64,000 nucleotides of DNA from Paenibacillus sp. FSL H7-0357 (GCF_000758525.1 NZ_CP009241.1:5890001-5954000); one strand, 5' to 3'. Counted from the stretch's first letter, positions 53,161-62,803 are shown. Notes: generated from the letters alone by a model not told the origin. Translations and numbers: made by a program.

Positions 53161-54169
53161 GGCTGTCAGCCTCCTCAACGCTCTCGGGGAAATGAAAATG
53201 TCTGTAGCAGGTGCAGCGGACCAAATGACCCGGAGCGATTTCGTGCAGCTGTGGATTCTCCTCATGGGCTGATTCATCAATCCATGGGGTTCTGGCGGAG
53301 AAACGGCAGCCTGTACGCGGCAAGTTTTTGAGCGACGGGACGATTCCCTGAATCACATGCAGTCTGGACTTCGCTTCCTTGACCGTAGGTATCGAATTAA
53401 ATAAAGATCTTGTATAAGGATGCTGCGGGTTGGAGGTCAGCGTATAAATATCAGCAATTTCGACAATTTGCCCGGCGTACATAACAGCTACGCGATCTGC
53501 CATTTCACTGACTACGCCCAGATCATGGGTAATGAGGATAATTCCCGCTTGCATATCATTTTTGAGCTTCTTGATCAGTTCAAGAATTTGCAGTTGAATC
53601 GTTACATCCAGTGCGGTTGTCGGTTCATCGGCGATTAGCAGCTGTGGTCCGTTGGCGATTGCGATGGCAATAACTACCCGCTGCCGCATTCCACCGGATA
53701 ATTCATAAGGGTATTGCTGATATGTATGCTCGGGACGGGGAATTCCAACCTTGGTCAACAAATCGATGACCTTTGCTTTTCTTTGTTTCTTGGAGAGGCC
53801 GGTATCATGAAGGAGAAGTACCTCTTCAATCTGCCGTCCGATAATCATTAGCGGATTTAGTGCAGCTAAGGGGTCCTGGAAAATCATCGACATTTCCTTG
53901 CCGCGGACCTTATTCAGCATGCCTGGGGACATTTTGACAATATCCTGACCTTTGTAATACACATGTCCATCAATTTTTGCTTTGGTGTGCAGCCCTATTA
54001 TTGAGAAAGCCAACGCACTTTTGCCTGATCCGGATTCTCCTACGATGGCGAGGATTTCGTTCTTCTTCACCGTGAGCGTCACATCATCGACCGCAGCGTA
54101 ATAATCGTCTGCAATCTTGAAGGATGTCGTTAAATTCTCAATACGCAGCAAATCTTCACTCAAGTTCAT
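53147..54169 (-). CDS. oppD: Opp-type ABC ATPase, OppD/DppD
   Basis: The 340-residue protein has Walker A GESGSGKSA, signature LSGGMRQRVVIA and Walker B LLIADEPTTALD. The C-terminal tail contains PRTGCRFSARTPW, near the cysteine-bearing region of the family. It is the first gene of the operon. The start is uncertain: GTG at 54172, ATG at 54169 or TTG at 54163, all with weak ribosome sites. Confidence 0.9.
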   Translation of the reverse strand: MNLSEDLLRIENLTTSFKIADDYYAAVDDVTLTVKKNEILAIVGESGSGKSALAFSIIGLHTKAKIDGHVYYKGQDIVKMSPGMLNKVRGKEMSMIFQDPLAALNPLMIIGRQIEEVLLLHDTGLSKKQRKAKVIDLLTKVGIPRPEHTYQQYPYELSGGMRQRVVIAIAIANGPQLLIADEPTTALDVTIQLQILELIKKLKNDMQAGIILITHDLGVVSEMADRVAVMYAGQIVEIADIYTLTSNPQHPYTRSLFNSIPTVKEAKSRLHVIQGIVPSLKNLPRTGCRFSARTPWIDESAHEENPQLHEIAPGHLVRCTCYRHFHFPESVEEADSHGTA

Positions 54170-54254
54170 CACCCTAACACTAGGATTTTTTTAGCAAGGA
54201 GCACCTATGTGATATACAGTAACCCTATCTATCAACTACGAATTGCCTTTTAGG

Positions 54255-54284
54255 ATTATATTGGAATTAATCCCTGAATGTTAG
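54255..54284 (-). promoter_or_regulatory. Candidate promoter of the opp operon
   Basis: On the minus strand CTAACA (54279-54284) and TATAAT (54255-54260) are 18 bases apart, about 85 bases before oppD. The rest of the AT-rich gap 54170-54445 shows no gene. Confidence 0.45.
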
Positions 54285-54445
54285 AGTTTATTCTAATTGA
54301 CTTATGGTAAATTATCAATGATTTTTCCATAAAAAATTTTTGTTGTGTTAAGTAACATGACAAATACGACAAAATTCGACTCATCTATTAGATTTTTTTG
54401 TCACATATTTTCACAGTTTCGCACATGAAATGTGATATTAATAAC

Positions 54446-54486
54446 AAAGCCGCAAATGTCCCGGAGTATTGGGGATTTGCGGCTTT
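54446..54486 (-). terminator. Terminator of the cellulase operon
   Basis: AAAGCCGCAAAT with an adjoining CCC pairs with GGG and ATTTGCGGCTTT around a short loop. It lies about 25 bases after the GH48 stop. Confidence 0.75.
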
Positions 54487-54509
54487 TCATTTTACCTTCT
54501 ATTGCACTT

Positions 54510-57497
54510 TTAAGGCTCTAATCCCCAGACCAGCGTTCCATTCAGGTAGAGCGGTACACGTGCCCAATCAGTGAACGAGGTTTTGGCCGGGTCGTAAGAA
54601 TAATCACCGATCTCGTTATAATTGCTCCAATCGGTTTTGTTGATCCGCAGCTGAATTTCACCGGTGTTGGCTCCGGGAGCAAGGCTGCCCGCACCCGCAG
54701 TGAAGGAGATCTCCACATAATAATCTGCCTCTGTCACAGAGGGAGTCAGCTTCACGAATGTTCCCTGCACATTGCCGCTGCCTATAGCGGCATAGTCTAC
54801 ATTGAACTGCTGCGCCTTCTCGCCGTCTATCGTGTAGTAGTAGCGCAGCTTTACATCCTTAAGTGCAACCGAAGTGTCCCCGCTGTTCACAATCCGCAGC
54901 TGCGGACGGAACTGGGCATCGCCCGGATTCGTATCATTGGTCCGATACTGCACGATCAGATCCCCCACAGGCGGCTCGGGAACCGCTGCTGGCTTGGCGC
55001 TGACCTCGGGTGAATTCGGGCTTGTTCCTACTTTGTTAGCCGCACTGACAACATAAAAGTAGGTCGTTCCATTGACTACAGAGGTATCGCTGTAAGTGGC
55101 CTGGGTAACTACTGATACATCGCTGTAAGGACCTCCGCTGACAGTGGCCCGCTTAACTGTATAATTGTCGGCAGCAGTTACATTGTTCCAGCTAAGCTGT
55201 ACAACACCGTCGCCGGCAACAACAGCCGGTTTAGAGGGAGCTTTCGGGGCAACGGGCTCGACCGGACCGCTGCTGTTGTTGATTAACCTGTCATATTCGG
55301 CATAGGCCGTGGCCATATCCACTTGGGACCAGAAGCGGTGATACGTAAATTCAGGTGCTCCATTCTCCCATTGCTTGGTGGCCGTATTATATGACGAATT
55401 ATATTTGTTAAGCAGGTACTGCCAATCGGGATCATTCACAATATCCGGCCGGATGTCAGTATAGCTGGCGTAGACACCGTTTCCGCCTTTGGCAGGATCG
55501 GAAGGTACTGTCGCTGTTCCCGGAATCGTATTGCCTTGTCCAAAGGTACCCGTCCAGCCGCTTGGGAAATAGACCTCCTTGGTGAAGTAACGGGCATAAT
55601 CGCCACGGCTCTCCTTAGTTGCTATTCCGACACCATCATTATATCCCCAAGCTGTATCCAGCAAGGATTTAGCCAACTGCTGAGCCTTCCCGCCAAGCGC
55701 GGTATAACTGCCGTTTTCCGCCTCAGTACCTGCGGCAAAGAAGGTGAGCGCTTTGATATAGCTGCCGAGTACACCGGTATCCTGGCTCGGGCTCTTGGTG
55801 ACTGACTTTAAATTGCTGTTGCCGTCACTGCTTGCAAAACCGGTCCAGGTATCCGGTTTCCCCTGCCATTCCACATTGCCCGGAATCCAGAATTCTCCCG
55901 GAGCAGCAACTGTAGCCACTTGGGGATTATCACCGCCGAGAATGCGGTTGCCCTGGCTGTCCAGATAATAGCCCTCTGCATCCGTAACCGGCCGGCTGCC
56001 TGCAAAGACATAGTCCGTGGACCAGTCCACCCAGTTCTTCACCACCTGCTTGGCCATCTGGAAGTTCTCGGAGGTTGTGTCGCCGCTTGCAGCCAGAATG
56101 TAATACAGCTCGGCCACACGTTCAACACTCCAGGCCTGCATTCCGAACCAGTTGTTGGACGGCGGATCATGGTAGACAGGCGCGTCATCATATGCCATGC
56201 CGTAGAAGGTGCTTGTGCCGGCAGGATAAGCCTTATAAGCACCGTCGTAACTGTTCGTTGCTCCGCCGGCAATCGCGCCTTCAGCAGATTGCAGCCAGGT
56301 GTAGAACTCCAGCTGGCGCTTCAGCGAATTGCTCCAGTCCTGCCCTGCTGTTGCTGATGCCGGAACCAGACCGCCGTCCGGATTGGAAAGCGCGTAGGCT
56401 GCCACGACATTCTGGTAACCCTGATGCGCATGGCTGGCGCCGATTCTCCAGGCCCAATTGCCGGTTGAACCAAGCCCGCCGCCCCAAGCGGTATACCAGG
56501 CAAGCAGGTATTGGTTGGAATCCTTACCGGTTCCCGCTTCCGGTGTGCCGTCAGCTGCGCTGCCGACCTTTTGGAAATACTTGTCGTACATGCCGTAACG
56601 GAGATAATCCCCCATTTTCTTGGCTTTATTCAGATAAACTGAATTATTATAGCCAAGCTCCTGGGCCCAGTACATAGCCTGAACTGCACGTGCATCTGCG
56701 TCGGTAGCATTGGTATAACGCCACTGTGCTGCAGGCGCATTGCTTTCTTTGGTGAACAGGCTCATAAAGCCCTCACCTGTCTTGCCGAATGATTTGTCGT
56801 CCTGGGACGGATGCGGGACAGCTTCCCACACCGATTCCTGTTCGCCCCTCTGGAATGTATTTACATAAGCGGCTGTATGTGTAGGATTCAGCAAGTTGCC
56901 GAAGCCGTACCAGTTGTCCACATCCACCAGCCAATGCATAAGATAGGTCTGGTTGTTGCCATAGCTTGCTTTCAGTTCAGAATCAAGCGGGTCCTTGCCT
57001 GCTGTATACTTTCCGCTAAGCTGGCTTGGATACTGATCCGGCTGCGCATACTCGGAAGCGTAGGTAGCCGGGCTGTTCGCATTGTAATAACTCATCGTCG
57101 GCTGCTCCTGCTTGCCGTCGCCTTCATTAACAGGAATAATGTATTTCTCCATGTTGTCCCAAGCCGTTTCCAGCTTGCTCCAGTCGCCAGTATGATGGCC
57201 ATACAGCACCTCGAGCCACATCCAGTAGCTGTAAGCTTCCGAAGTGGTCATATGCCCGTAATCAGGCGCTTCGCTCATCAATGTCTCTACCGCATGGTAG
57301 GGAATGCCTTCAGCCGAGAAATAGCCGTTCGCCGGATCCTTTAGCTGAGCATATAATTGCAGAAATCGGGTCTCCTCCGCCGAAGCGGCCTTTGCAGTTC
57401 CGGGGCTACCAGTAAACAATCCGGTTATGAGTGAGAGAAACAGAATCGAGGCCATTATAGCGGAAATAGGCTTCTTGCTTAAGCTCAATTTCATCAT
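54510..57497 (-). CDS. GH48 cellobiohydrolase with FN3 and CBM3
   Basis: The 995-residue protein has a signal peptide (about 1-38) and a GH48 (alpha/alpha)6 domain (about 40-740). LMSEAPDYGHMTTSEAYSYW holds E76, the expected general acid. A fibronectin type III domain (about 748-838) and a C-terminal CBM3 (about 843-995) starting DLIVQYRTNDTNPGDAQF follow. GH48 enzymes work processively from the reducing ends of cellulose and act synergistically with GH9. The gene follows the GH9 gene after 28 bases, so the two are one operon. The start may be the second methionine, 3 bases later. Confidence 0.95.
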   Translation of the reverse strand: MMKLSLSKKPISAIMASILFLSLITGLFTGSPGTAKAASAEETRFLQLYAQLKDPANGYFSAEGIPYHAVETLMSEAPDYGHMTTSEAYSYWMWLEVLYGHHTGDWSKLETAWDNMEKYIIPVNEGDGKQEQPTMSYYNANSPATYASEYAQPDQYPSQLSGKYTAGKDPLDSELKASYGNNQTYLMHWLVDVDNWYGFGNLLNPTHTAAYVNTFQRGEQESVWEAVPHPSQDDKSFGKTGEGFMSLFTKESNAPAAQWRYTNATDADARAVQAMYWAQELGYNNSVYLNKAKKMGDYLRYGMYDKYFQKVGSAADGTPEAGTGKDSNQYLLAWYTAWGGGLGSTGNWAWRIGASHAHQGYQNVVAAYALSNPDGGLVPASATAGQDWSNSLKRQLEFYTWLQSAEGAIAGGATNSYDGAYKAYPAGTSTFYGMAYDDAPVYHDPPSNNWFGMQAWSVERVAELYYILAASGDTTSENFQMAKQVVKNWVDWSTDYVFAGSRPVTDAEGYYLDSQGNRILGGDNPQVATVAAPGEFWIPGNVEWQGKPDTWTGFASSDGNSNLKSVTKSPSQDTGVLGSYIKALTFFAAGTEAENGSYTALGGKAQQLAKSLLDTAWGYNDGVGIATKESRGDYARYFTKEVYFPSGWTGTFGQGNTIPGTATVPSDPAKGGNGVYASYTDIRPDIVNDPDWQYLLNKYNSSYNTATKQWENGAPEFTYHRFWSQVDMATAYAEYDRLINNSSGPVEPVAPKAPSKPAVVAGDGVVQLSWNNVTAADNYTVKRATVSGGPYSDVSVVTQATYSDTSVVNGTTYFYVVSAANKVGTSPNSPEVSAKPAAVPEPPVGDLIVQYRTNDTNPGDAQFRPQLRIVNSGDTSVALKDVKLRYYYTIDGEKAQQFNVDYAAIGSGNVQGTFVKLTPSVTEADYYVEISFTAGAGSLAPGANTGEIQLRINKTDWSNYNEIGDYSYDPAKTSFTDWARVPLYLNGTLVWGLEP

Positions 57498-57525
57498 TTT
57501 GGCTAGCTCCCTCTCTGTAGATAAA

Positions 57526-60258
57526 TTATGGTTCTAAACCCCACACAAGTGTTCCGTCACGATACAGTGTCACCTTTTCCCATTCGGCGAAGGCAAGCTG
57601 CGTTCCGCTGTAGGAATAGTCATTGCCCTCGCTATAATTCGTCCAGTCCTCTTTGTTGGTGCGCACCTGAATTTCTCCGCTGTTCCCTCCGGGAGCAAGG
57701 CTTCCGGCACCTTCAGCAAAAGTGATCTCCAGATAGTAGTCCGCTCCGGTTAGGGACGGATTAAGTTTCGCAAAGGAACCGCTTACATTTCCGCTGCCGA
57801 CAACGGCATAATCGCAGTGGAATTGCTGGGTTTTGTCTCCGTCCACGGTAAAATAGTAGCGGAGCTTAAGACCACTCAACGGTACCGCGGCAGTTCCCGT
57901 GTTCACAATCCGGAATTGCGGGCGCATCTGTCCGTCCCCGGGATTGTTGTCATTAGTACGGTATTCCACCCTTAAATCACCTTTTGCCGGAGTAGGTGTT
58001 TCACGCGGCTGGGCACTAACCTGCAGAGATGGCGTACTCTCGCCAACACTGTTCGAGGCGGTGATTACATAATAATAGGTAGTACCATTAACCAGCCCGT
58101 TGTCGGAATACACGGCCCCTGTTGTGCTTGCAACTACAGTGTAAGGCCCGCCACTCGTTACAGCCCGTTTAACTGTATAGTCCGTTGCCCCGCTGACTGT
58201 GTTCCAGGACAGTTTTACGCTGGCGTTCTCAGCAGCAGCCGCTACACCGGAAGGCTGTGCGGGCACCTTCGGTTCACCCGGATGTCCGCCTCCAGGAGGC
58301 AGTTCACCGAATACAAGCACCCCGGCGTCGTATACCGGTATATACGCCGTTTTTACCGGAAGCGCTCCTCCCGTTGCCACGCCTTTAAATGAATAGTCAT
58401 TTGTATTGTCCCAGAAGAGCGTGTTGAGCGGAGCGGCGATCCGGAACTGGACTTCCTTCCGGTAAGCGGATTGACCGCCCGGATAGATCGAAGTGCCGGT
58501 AAAATCAACCTTGGTGTAATAAATATGATGTTCTTCATCATAAGGCTGAAGTGCGGATACCGTTGCTCCCTGGTTGTAGCCACCGGCAGTGACCGTAATA
58601 TCCTCCGGACCGTACCCTGCGGCAATTGCTTCGCTGAGGTCCAGATAATAATGGAAGGACATCGACTTGCTGACCCGTGCCGGCCAGCCGGAACGGTTGT
58701 TGAGCAGTGCCCGGATCTCTACAAAATTGCTGCCGCTGGCATTTACGGAAGCCTCGACAAACATTTCATCCTCAGGGGTCTCTGCCGCAGGAAACTGTGG
58801 TTGCGGCTGCTGCCCTTGCCCGTGGAGCAGCATCATTTTGGCCAGCGCCCCTGTAAAGGCGGAATTGTAGTCGGTTGCCACTTCATTCGAGACATAGTCG
58901 TTGATCGAATCGGTATACGTGTCCGTCTTGGATGGACCCCCGACCAGCGCTCCGTATAGAACATGACGGTGATCTGAAGGAGTAGACTGGCTGTCGCTCC
59001 ATGAACCATGTGAGGTCCGGTGATGCGGATGCTGCGGCGAATTGTTGCCATACCCGATCACATAGCTGCTGTTCCGCGGGTTGTCGCCCAGCATATACGT
59101 AATCTGCCGTTCCGCGAAAGAACGGGCCGTTTCGCCTTTGACAGGGTCGCTTACCCAGTCCGCGTAAACAAACGCCAAAAATGCCTGGTTGGCGGCATAT
59201 CTCAGGGCTCCCCACTGATCCAGATGTGCCAACCCTCCAGGTGTATAGGCGACCCGGTCGCTAGTCCCGCCTACACCAGTTGTCCAATACTGCATGTTGC
59301 GTTCCGTAGATTGAATGAACTTGGCATCCCCGGTAATCCGTGACAGCAGCAGCTGCGCACCGTAATGCTTGTCATCCCAGGATTGTGTCCACTGGTAACC
59401 CCATAATCCCGATTGGTTCGTTCCCCACAGACTGCTTGCGGCAACTGCCTTATCCAGGTACGTCTGCTCACCGGTCGCCAAATAGAGCCATACACCGCCC
59501 CAGCTCAACTCATCGGCATAACCGCTCCATGAATTGTAATACTGCTTGACGTCGGTAATACTGTCCGAATAGGCGCCGCGGTAAGTGTCCGCAAATTGAT
59601 ACAGCTGTTTGGCATGCAGCAGCAGCTTGTCCGCATAGACAGCATCCGAATCCCGGAAGATAATCGATGCCGAAGCCAGCGCCGCTGCGGTTTCTGCCGC
59701 CAGATCAGAGCCGGGATGAGTTGCATCAATTTTGTAGGAGGGCCGCTGCATTTGCATCACTTCCGCTGCTCCCCACCAATTATGGTCGGCCGTTCCGTTC
59801 CCTACCTGTCCCCATAGCTCATTTGGAGCTGTATGGGCTTTGACAAAATAGTCGGTAGCCCAGCGGATATTATCCAGAATCTCCTCCAGCTGGCCGGACT
59901 GCACGTAACCATCCTTGTATTCATAGACCGACCAGGCCAGCATCGTAGCTGTATAAGCCATTGGAAAACCAAATTTGACATGATCCCCCGCATCATACCA
60001 GCCCCCGGATAAATCGTGGCCGACATCCGCGCCATCCAGAAGTCCGGAGTCCCCCCGCCACTCGACCCGGTTGTCTTCCGGCAGATCGCCTGAACGCTGA
60101 GCCTCATAGAAATAAATCGATTTTTGCAGTGCCTCTGCGTAGTTGTAGCCGGCAGCCGCTGCTGTGCCCACAGATGGATGAAATACAGCTCCGGAACATG
60201 TAACCGCTAACATAAAGCTCAAGGACAAAACCCAGCCCTTCCTGATCCCTTTGCCCAT
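57526..60258 (-). CDS. GH9 processive endoglucanase with CBM3c, FN3 and CBM3
   Basis: The 910-residue protein has a signal peptide (about 1-36) and a GH9 domain (about 38-470) with GGWYDAGDHVKFGFP, where D89 and D92 are the base candidates. RTSHGSW and SNEVATDYNSAFTGAL with the acid glutamate follow. A CBM3c (about 505-660) guides the chain into the catalytic cleft, then come FN3 (about 670-755) and CBM3 (about 762-910). This is the theme-B GH9 architecture of processive endoglucanases. The FN3-CBM3 tail matches the tail of the GH48 protein closely. An imperfect GGACAAGAA tandem repeat precedes the ribosome site. Confidence 0.95.
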   Translation of the reverse strand: MGKGIRKGWVLSLSFMLAVTCSGAVFHPSVGTAAAAGYNYAEALQKSIYFYEAQRSGDLPEDNRVEWRGDSGLLDGADVGHDLSGGWYDAGDHVKFGFPMAYTATMLAWSVYEYKDGYVQSGQLEEILDNIRWATDYFVKAHTAPNELWGQVGNGTADHNWWGAAEVMQMQRPSYKIDATHPGSDLAAETAAALASASIIFRDSDAVYADKLLLHAKQLYQFADTYRGAYSDSITDVKQYYNSWSGYADELSWGGVWLYLATGEQTYLDKAVAASSLWGTNQSGLWGYQWTQSWDDKHYGAQLLLSRITGDAKFIQSTERNMQYWTTGVGGTSDRVAYTPGGLAHLDQWGALRYAANQAFLAFVYADWVSDPVKGETARSFAERQITYMLGDNPRNSSYVIGYGNNSPQHPHHRTSHGSWSDSQSTPSDHRHVLYGALVGGPSKTDTYTDSINDYVSNEVATDYNSAFTGALAKMMLLHGQGQQPQPQFPAAETPEDEMFVEASVNASGSNFVEIRALLNNRSGWPARVSKSMSFHYYLDLSEAIAAGYGPEDITVTAGGYNQGATVSALQPYDEEHHIYYTKVDFTGTSIYPGGQSAYRKEVQFRIAAPLNTLFWDNTNDYSFKGVATGGALPVKTAYIPVYDAGVLVFGELPPGGGHPGEPKVPAQPSGVAAAAENASVKLSWNTVSGATDYTVKRAVTSGGPYTVVASTTGAVYSDNGLVNGTTYYYVITASNSVGESTPSLQVSAQPRETPTPAKGDLRVEYRTNDNNPGDGQMRPQFRIVNTGTAAVPLSGLKLRYYFTVDGDKTQQFHCDYAVVGSGNVSGSFAKLNPSLTGADYYLEITFAEGAGSLAPGGNSGEIQVRTNKEDWTNYSEGNDYSYSGTQLAFAEWEKVTLYRDGTLVWGLEP

Positions 60259-60535
60259 CTTAGCCCTTCTCCCTTCTTGTCCTTCTTGTCCTTGTGTTCA
60301 ATTTCATCTCTGCACAGACTCTTCAAACCGTGGCTCCAAACTCTTATTCATTCCCAATGAAGTTTCCCACCTTCTTTCCGGGTTTCTTTAGGATGATTTG
60401 CATCCTATGTAAATATATACCATATATTGGAATAGAATTCTATATACAAAATAGCAAAAATGTAATAAAAAATAGATATTTTTGTAAGAAAAATTGGAGT
60501 CTATCAGAAAAACCGCGAGTCCGTCAAACAAAAAA

Positions 60536-60583
60536 CCGCTTCTTTTACAAAAGGAATGAAATCTCCCCCTGTAAAATAAGCGG
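60536..60583 (-). terminator. Terminator of rarA
   Basis: CCGCTTCTTTTACA pairs with TGTAAAATAAGCGG (one mismatch) and is followed on the minus strand by six T. The remaining AT-rich 60259-60535 is the leader of the cellulase operon, and no further gene is seen there. Confidence 0.8.
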
Positions 60584-60629
60584 CTGATGCATAAAATGGA
60601 GAAATTTGTACAATCGAACTCCTACATGA

Positions 60630-61934
60630 CTACTGTCCGCGCCGAAGCGACTGGTTATGGCGGATCTTCGCTTCATTGCCCTGTTCAGTAGCCTGATAAA
60701 AGACCCGGCGTGCAATAGCCTTAGGCAGATAATCCTGTTTGACATAATGGCCCGGAAAATTATGCGGATACTGGTAGCCCTCATGGCCGAGCTTCACGGC
60801 TCCTTTATAATGCGTATCGCGCAGATGCAGTGGTACTTCAGCCGATTTCAACTCGTCGATACTGGCCATGGCATTCGAAATCGCCATGGTCACGGCATTC
60901 GATTTCGGACTTTCCACCGCAAACAGAATCGCCTGGGCAATATTCAGCTTGGCTTCAGGCCAGCCGTTATTGCGGTAGGCTTCCAGTGCGCTGACCGCCT
61001 GGACCATCGCCTGCGGATTGGCCAGACCGATATCCTCACTGCTCGCAGCAATCAGCCGGCGGATGAATGTCATCGGGTCCATCCCCAGCTTCTCCACAGC
61101 ATAGAGAAACCAGAACAGCGCCGCGTCGCTGGAGCCGCGGATGCTTTTGTGAAACGCAGACAACACATCATATTGCGTCGATTCGTCCGCTTTGACAATC
61201 GGGCGGCGGATGGATTCTTCAGCCACCGCAAGCGTAATATGCACACTTCCGTCCGGTTCCGGCGCAGTGGTCATGGCCGCCAGCTCAAGTGCATTAAGCG
61301 CCCGGCGGATATCGCCGTTGGCCATCGTTGCAATATGCTGCAAAGCTTCTTCATCCACCTGCAGCTGCATGAACCCAAGCCCCCGCTTCTCATCGGTAAG
61401 CGCCCGCCTCATAGCAATCAGACTGTGCTCACTGGTCAAGGACTCCAGCTGAAACAGCGTGGAGCGGCTCAATAACGCCCCGTTCACATAGTGGAACGGG
61501 TTCTCCGTCGTCGCGCCGATAAAGGTGATGGTCCCCTTCTCCACAGCGGGAAGCAGTGCATCCTGGCGGGAGCTGTTGAAGCGGTGCACCTCATCCAGAA
61601 ACAAAATGGTCTTGGAGCCGTACAATGCCTTATTGCTCTGAGCACGCTCGATCACTTCCCGCACATCCTTGACCGAGGCTTCGACCGCATTCAGGCGGAC
61701 AAATTCCCCCTGTGTATGATGGGAAATAATATGCGCCAATGTTGTTTTTCCGCAGCCTGGAGGGCCGTAAAGCAAAATAGAGGAGACCTGATCTGCCTCA
61801 ATCGCTCTGCGCAGCAGCTTCCCCGGGCCAACAATATGCTCTTGTCCTATATATTCATCAAGATTCGCCGGACGCATGCGGTCCGCCAGCAGGCGGCCGC
61901 TACCGGTGTCTTCCCCGAGCGAAAATAAATCCAT
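60630..61934 (-). CDS. rarA: Replication-associated recombination protein A (RarA/MgsA)
   Basis: The 434-residue AAA+ ATPase starts MDLFSLGEDTGSGRLLADRM. It has Walker A YGPPGCGKTTLAHI, Walker B TILFLDEVHRFNSSRQD, sensor 1 GATTENPF and the C-terminal MgsA tetramerisation domain (about 265-425, with AASSEDIGLANPQAM). It acts on stalled replication forks. It has its own terminator and no operon partner. In relatives it often lies near cymR, which here is 14 kb away. Confidence 0.95.
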   Translation of the reverse strand: MDLFSLGEDTGSGRLLADRMRPANLDEYIGQEHIVGPGKLLRRAIEADQVSSILLYGPPGCGKTTLAHIISHHTQGEFVRLNAVEASVKDVREVIERAQSNKALYGSKTILFLDEVHRFNSSRQDALLPAVEKGTITFIGATTENPFHYVNGALLSRSTLFQLESLTSEHSLIAMRRALTDEKRGLGFMQLQVDEEALQHIATMANGDIRRALNALELAAMTTAPEPDGSVHITLAVAEESIRRPIVKADESTQYDVLSAFHKSIRGSSDAALFWFLYAVEKLGMDPMTFIRRLIAASSEDIGLANPQAMVQAVSALEAYRNNGWPEAKLNIAQAILFAVESPKSNAVTMAISNAMASIDELKSAEVPLHLRDTHYKGAVKLGHEGYQYPHNFPGHYVKQDYLPKAIARRVFYQATEQGNEAKIRHNQSLRRGQ

Positions 61935-62025
61935 TCTTCCACTTCCTTGCTGTAATCTTGTAGGTCGGCACTATTAGAATACCTCCCACTATCATACCAT
62001 ACCACGGATACATCCTAATATTTAA

Positions 62026-62067
62026 AAAGAGCATGACCTCGCCTCCTCCGGCGGTGCCATGCTCTTT
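62026..62067 (-). terminator. Terminator of the CD3324-like gene
   Basis: AAAGAGCATG pairs with CATGCTCTTT around an inner CGCC/GGCG stem, with a T-rich continuation on the minus strand, 15 bases after the stop. Confidence 0.8.
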
Positions 62068-62081
62068 GTTCAAAGTTCAGG

Positions 62082-62363
62082 CTAGCGGTTTAGCGCCAGC
62101 CGCATTTTTGAAATAATCTTGCGGATGCTTTCTTCGGATAAATGGTATCTCTTCTGCAGCTCGTTCACCGAGCAGCCGCTGCTGTGACTGCAGAATATCT
62201 CCTCGTTCCGGCTGGCAATCTCCTGCCTGGATCCGCTGTTCTCGCCCCATCTTACCCGTTGCTCGGTTTTCTTGGGGATGTATAGCAATTCACCCTGGAT
62301 GTATCCCTGAAGCTCTTCGAGCAGGCCCGGGGGGAGCACATCCTTCCCATTTACATAACTCAC
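62082..62363 (-). CDS. CD3324-family small DNA-binding protein, GTG start
   Basis: The 93-residue protein starts at GTG (62363) behind AAGGAGGAAG. It reads SYVNGKDVLPPGLLEELQGY, then a GELLYIPKK segment, a basic RVRWGENSGSR loop and a C-terminal helix-turn-helix (VNELQKRYHLSEESIRKIIS). This is the layout of the CD3324 family, a Mor-like helix-turn-helix group in Firmicutes with no established role. A short leader frame with a good ribosome site precedes and overlaps its start. Confidence 0.8.
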   Translation of the reverse strand: MSYVNGKDVLPPGLLEELQGYIQGELLYIPKKTEQRVRWGENSGSRQEIASRNEEIFCSHSSGCSVNELQKRYHLSEESIRKIISKMRLALNR

Positions 62364-62565
62364 TTTTTACTTCCTCCTTCAACAGGTGTGTCCCTTTGTG
62401 TCCGACGACTGCTTGTAATGAATTGATCACGTCACCTGCCTCCTTTCTTCAGCTCATATTTGGTAAATACCGTAAGTTCATTATATAAAAACCATTGGAT
62501 AGCGTCTACCTTCGGTTTTTGATCACAACTTTATGTGAATTATTTATTTCTATGTTTTTTAAATA

Positions 62566-62617
62566 AGGAGGCCTTTCGGCCTCCTCCGGTTATGCGGATT
62601 TCCGTCTTAGACGGAAA
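62566..62617. other. Two short inverted repeats in the 62364-62865 gap
   Basis: AGGAGGCC (62566-62573) pairs with GGCCTCCT (62578-62585). TTTCCGTCT (62599-62607) is mirrored by AGACGGAAA (62609-62617). They may form a small RNA hairpin pair or regulatory sites. The 500-base gap otherwise has no intact gene visible beyond the low-confidence leader frame discussed in the findings. Confidence 0.4.
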
Positions 62618-62720
62618 CCACCTCGTATACTGAAATCATTTCAATCAGCCTCCTTCCAGAGTAATCTGCCCGGCCGGACACTTATTATTAAGCCATACCC
62701 AGGGATAGGTTACAAGTTCA

Positions 62721-62740
62721 AGAACAGTTATAACTGTTCT
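62721..62740. promoter_or_regulatory. 20-bp perfect palindrome upstream of the chemoreceptor gene
   Basis: AGAACAGTTATAACTGTTCT is a perfect inverted repeat about 125 bases before the receptor start and 36 bases ahead of the predicted SigD-like promoter. It is a candidate operator. The binder is unknown. Confidence 0.5.
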
Positions 62741-62775
62741 TCACCAGATGGGAACTTATTTTTTTAAGAAAAATC

Positions 62776-62803
62776 TAAAAAATAAGTCGATTAGTGTCGA
62801 AAT
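62776..62803 (+). promoter_or_regulatory. Possible SigD-type (motility) promoter
   Basis: TAAA (62776-62779) and GTCGAAAT (62796-62803) resemble the SigD pattern TAAA-N15-GCCGATAT, with six of eight -10 bases matching and a 16-base spacer. A motility sigma factor would suit a chemoreceptor. Confidence 0.4.
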
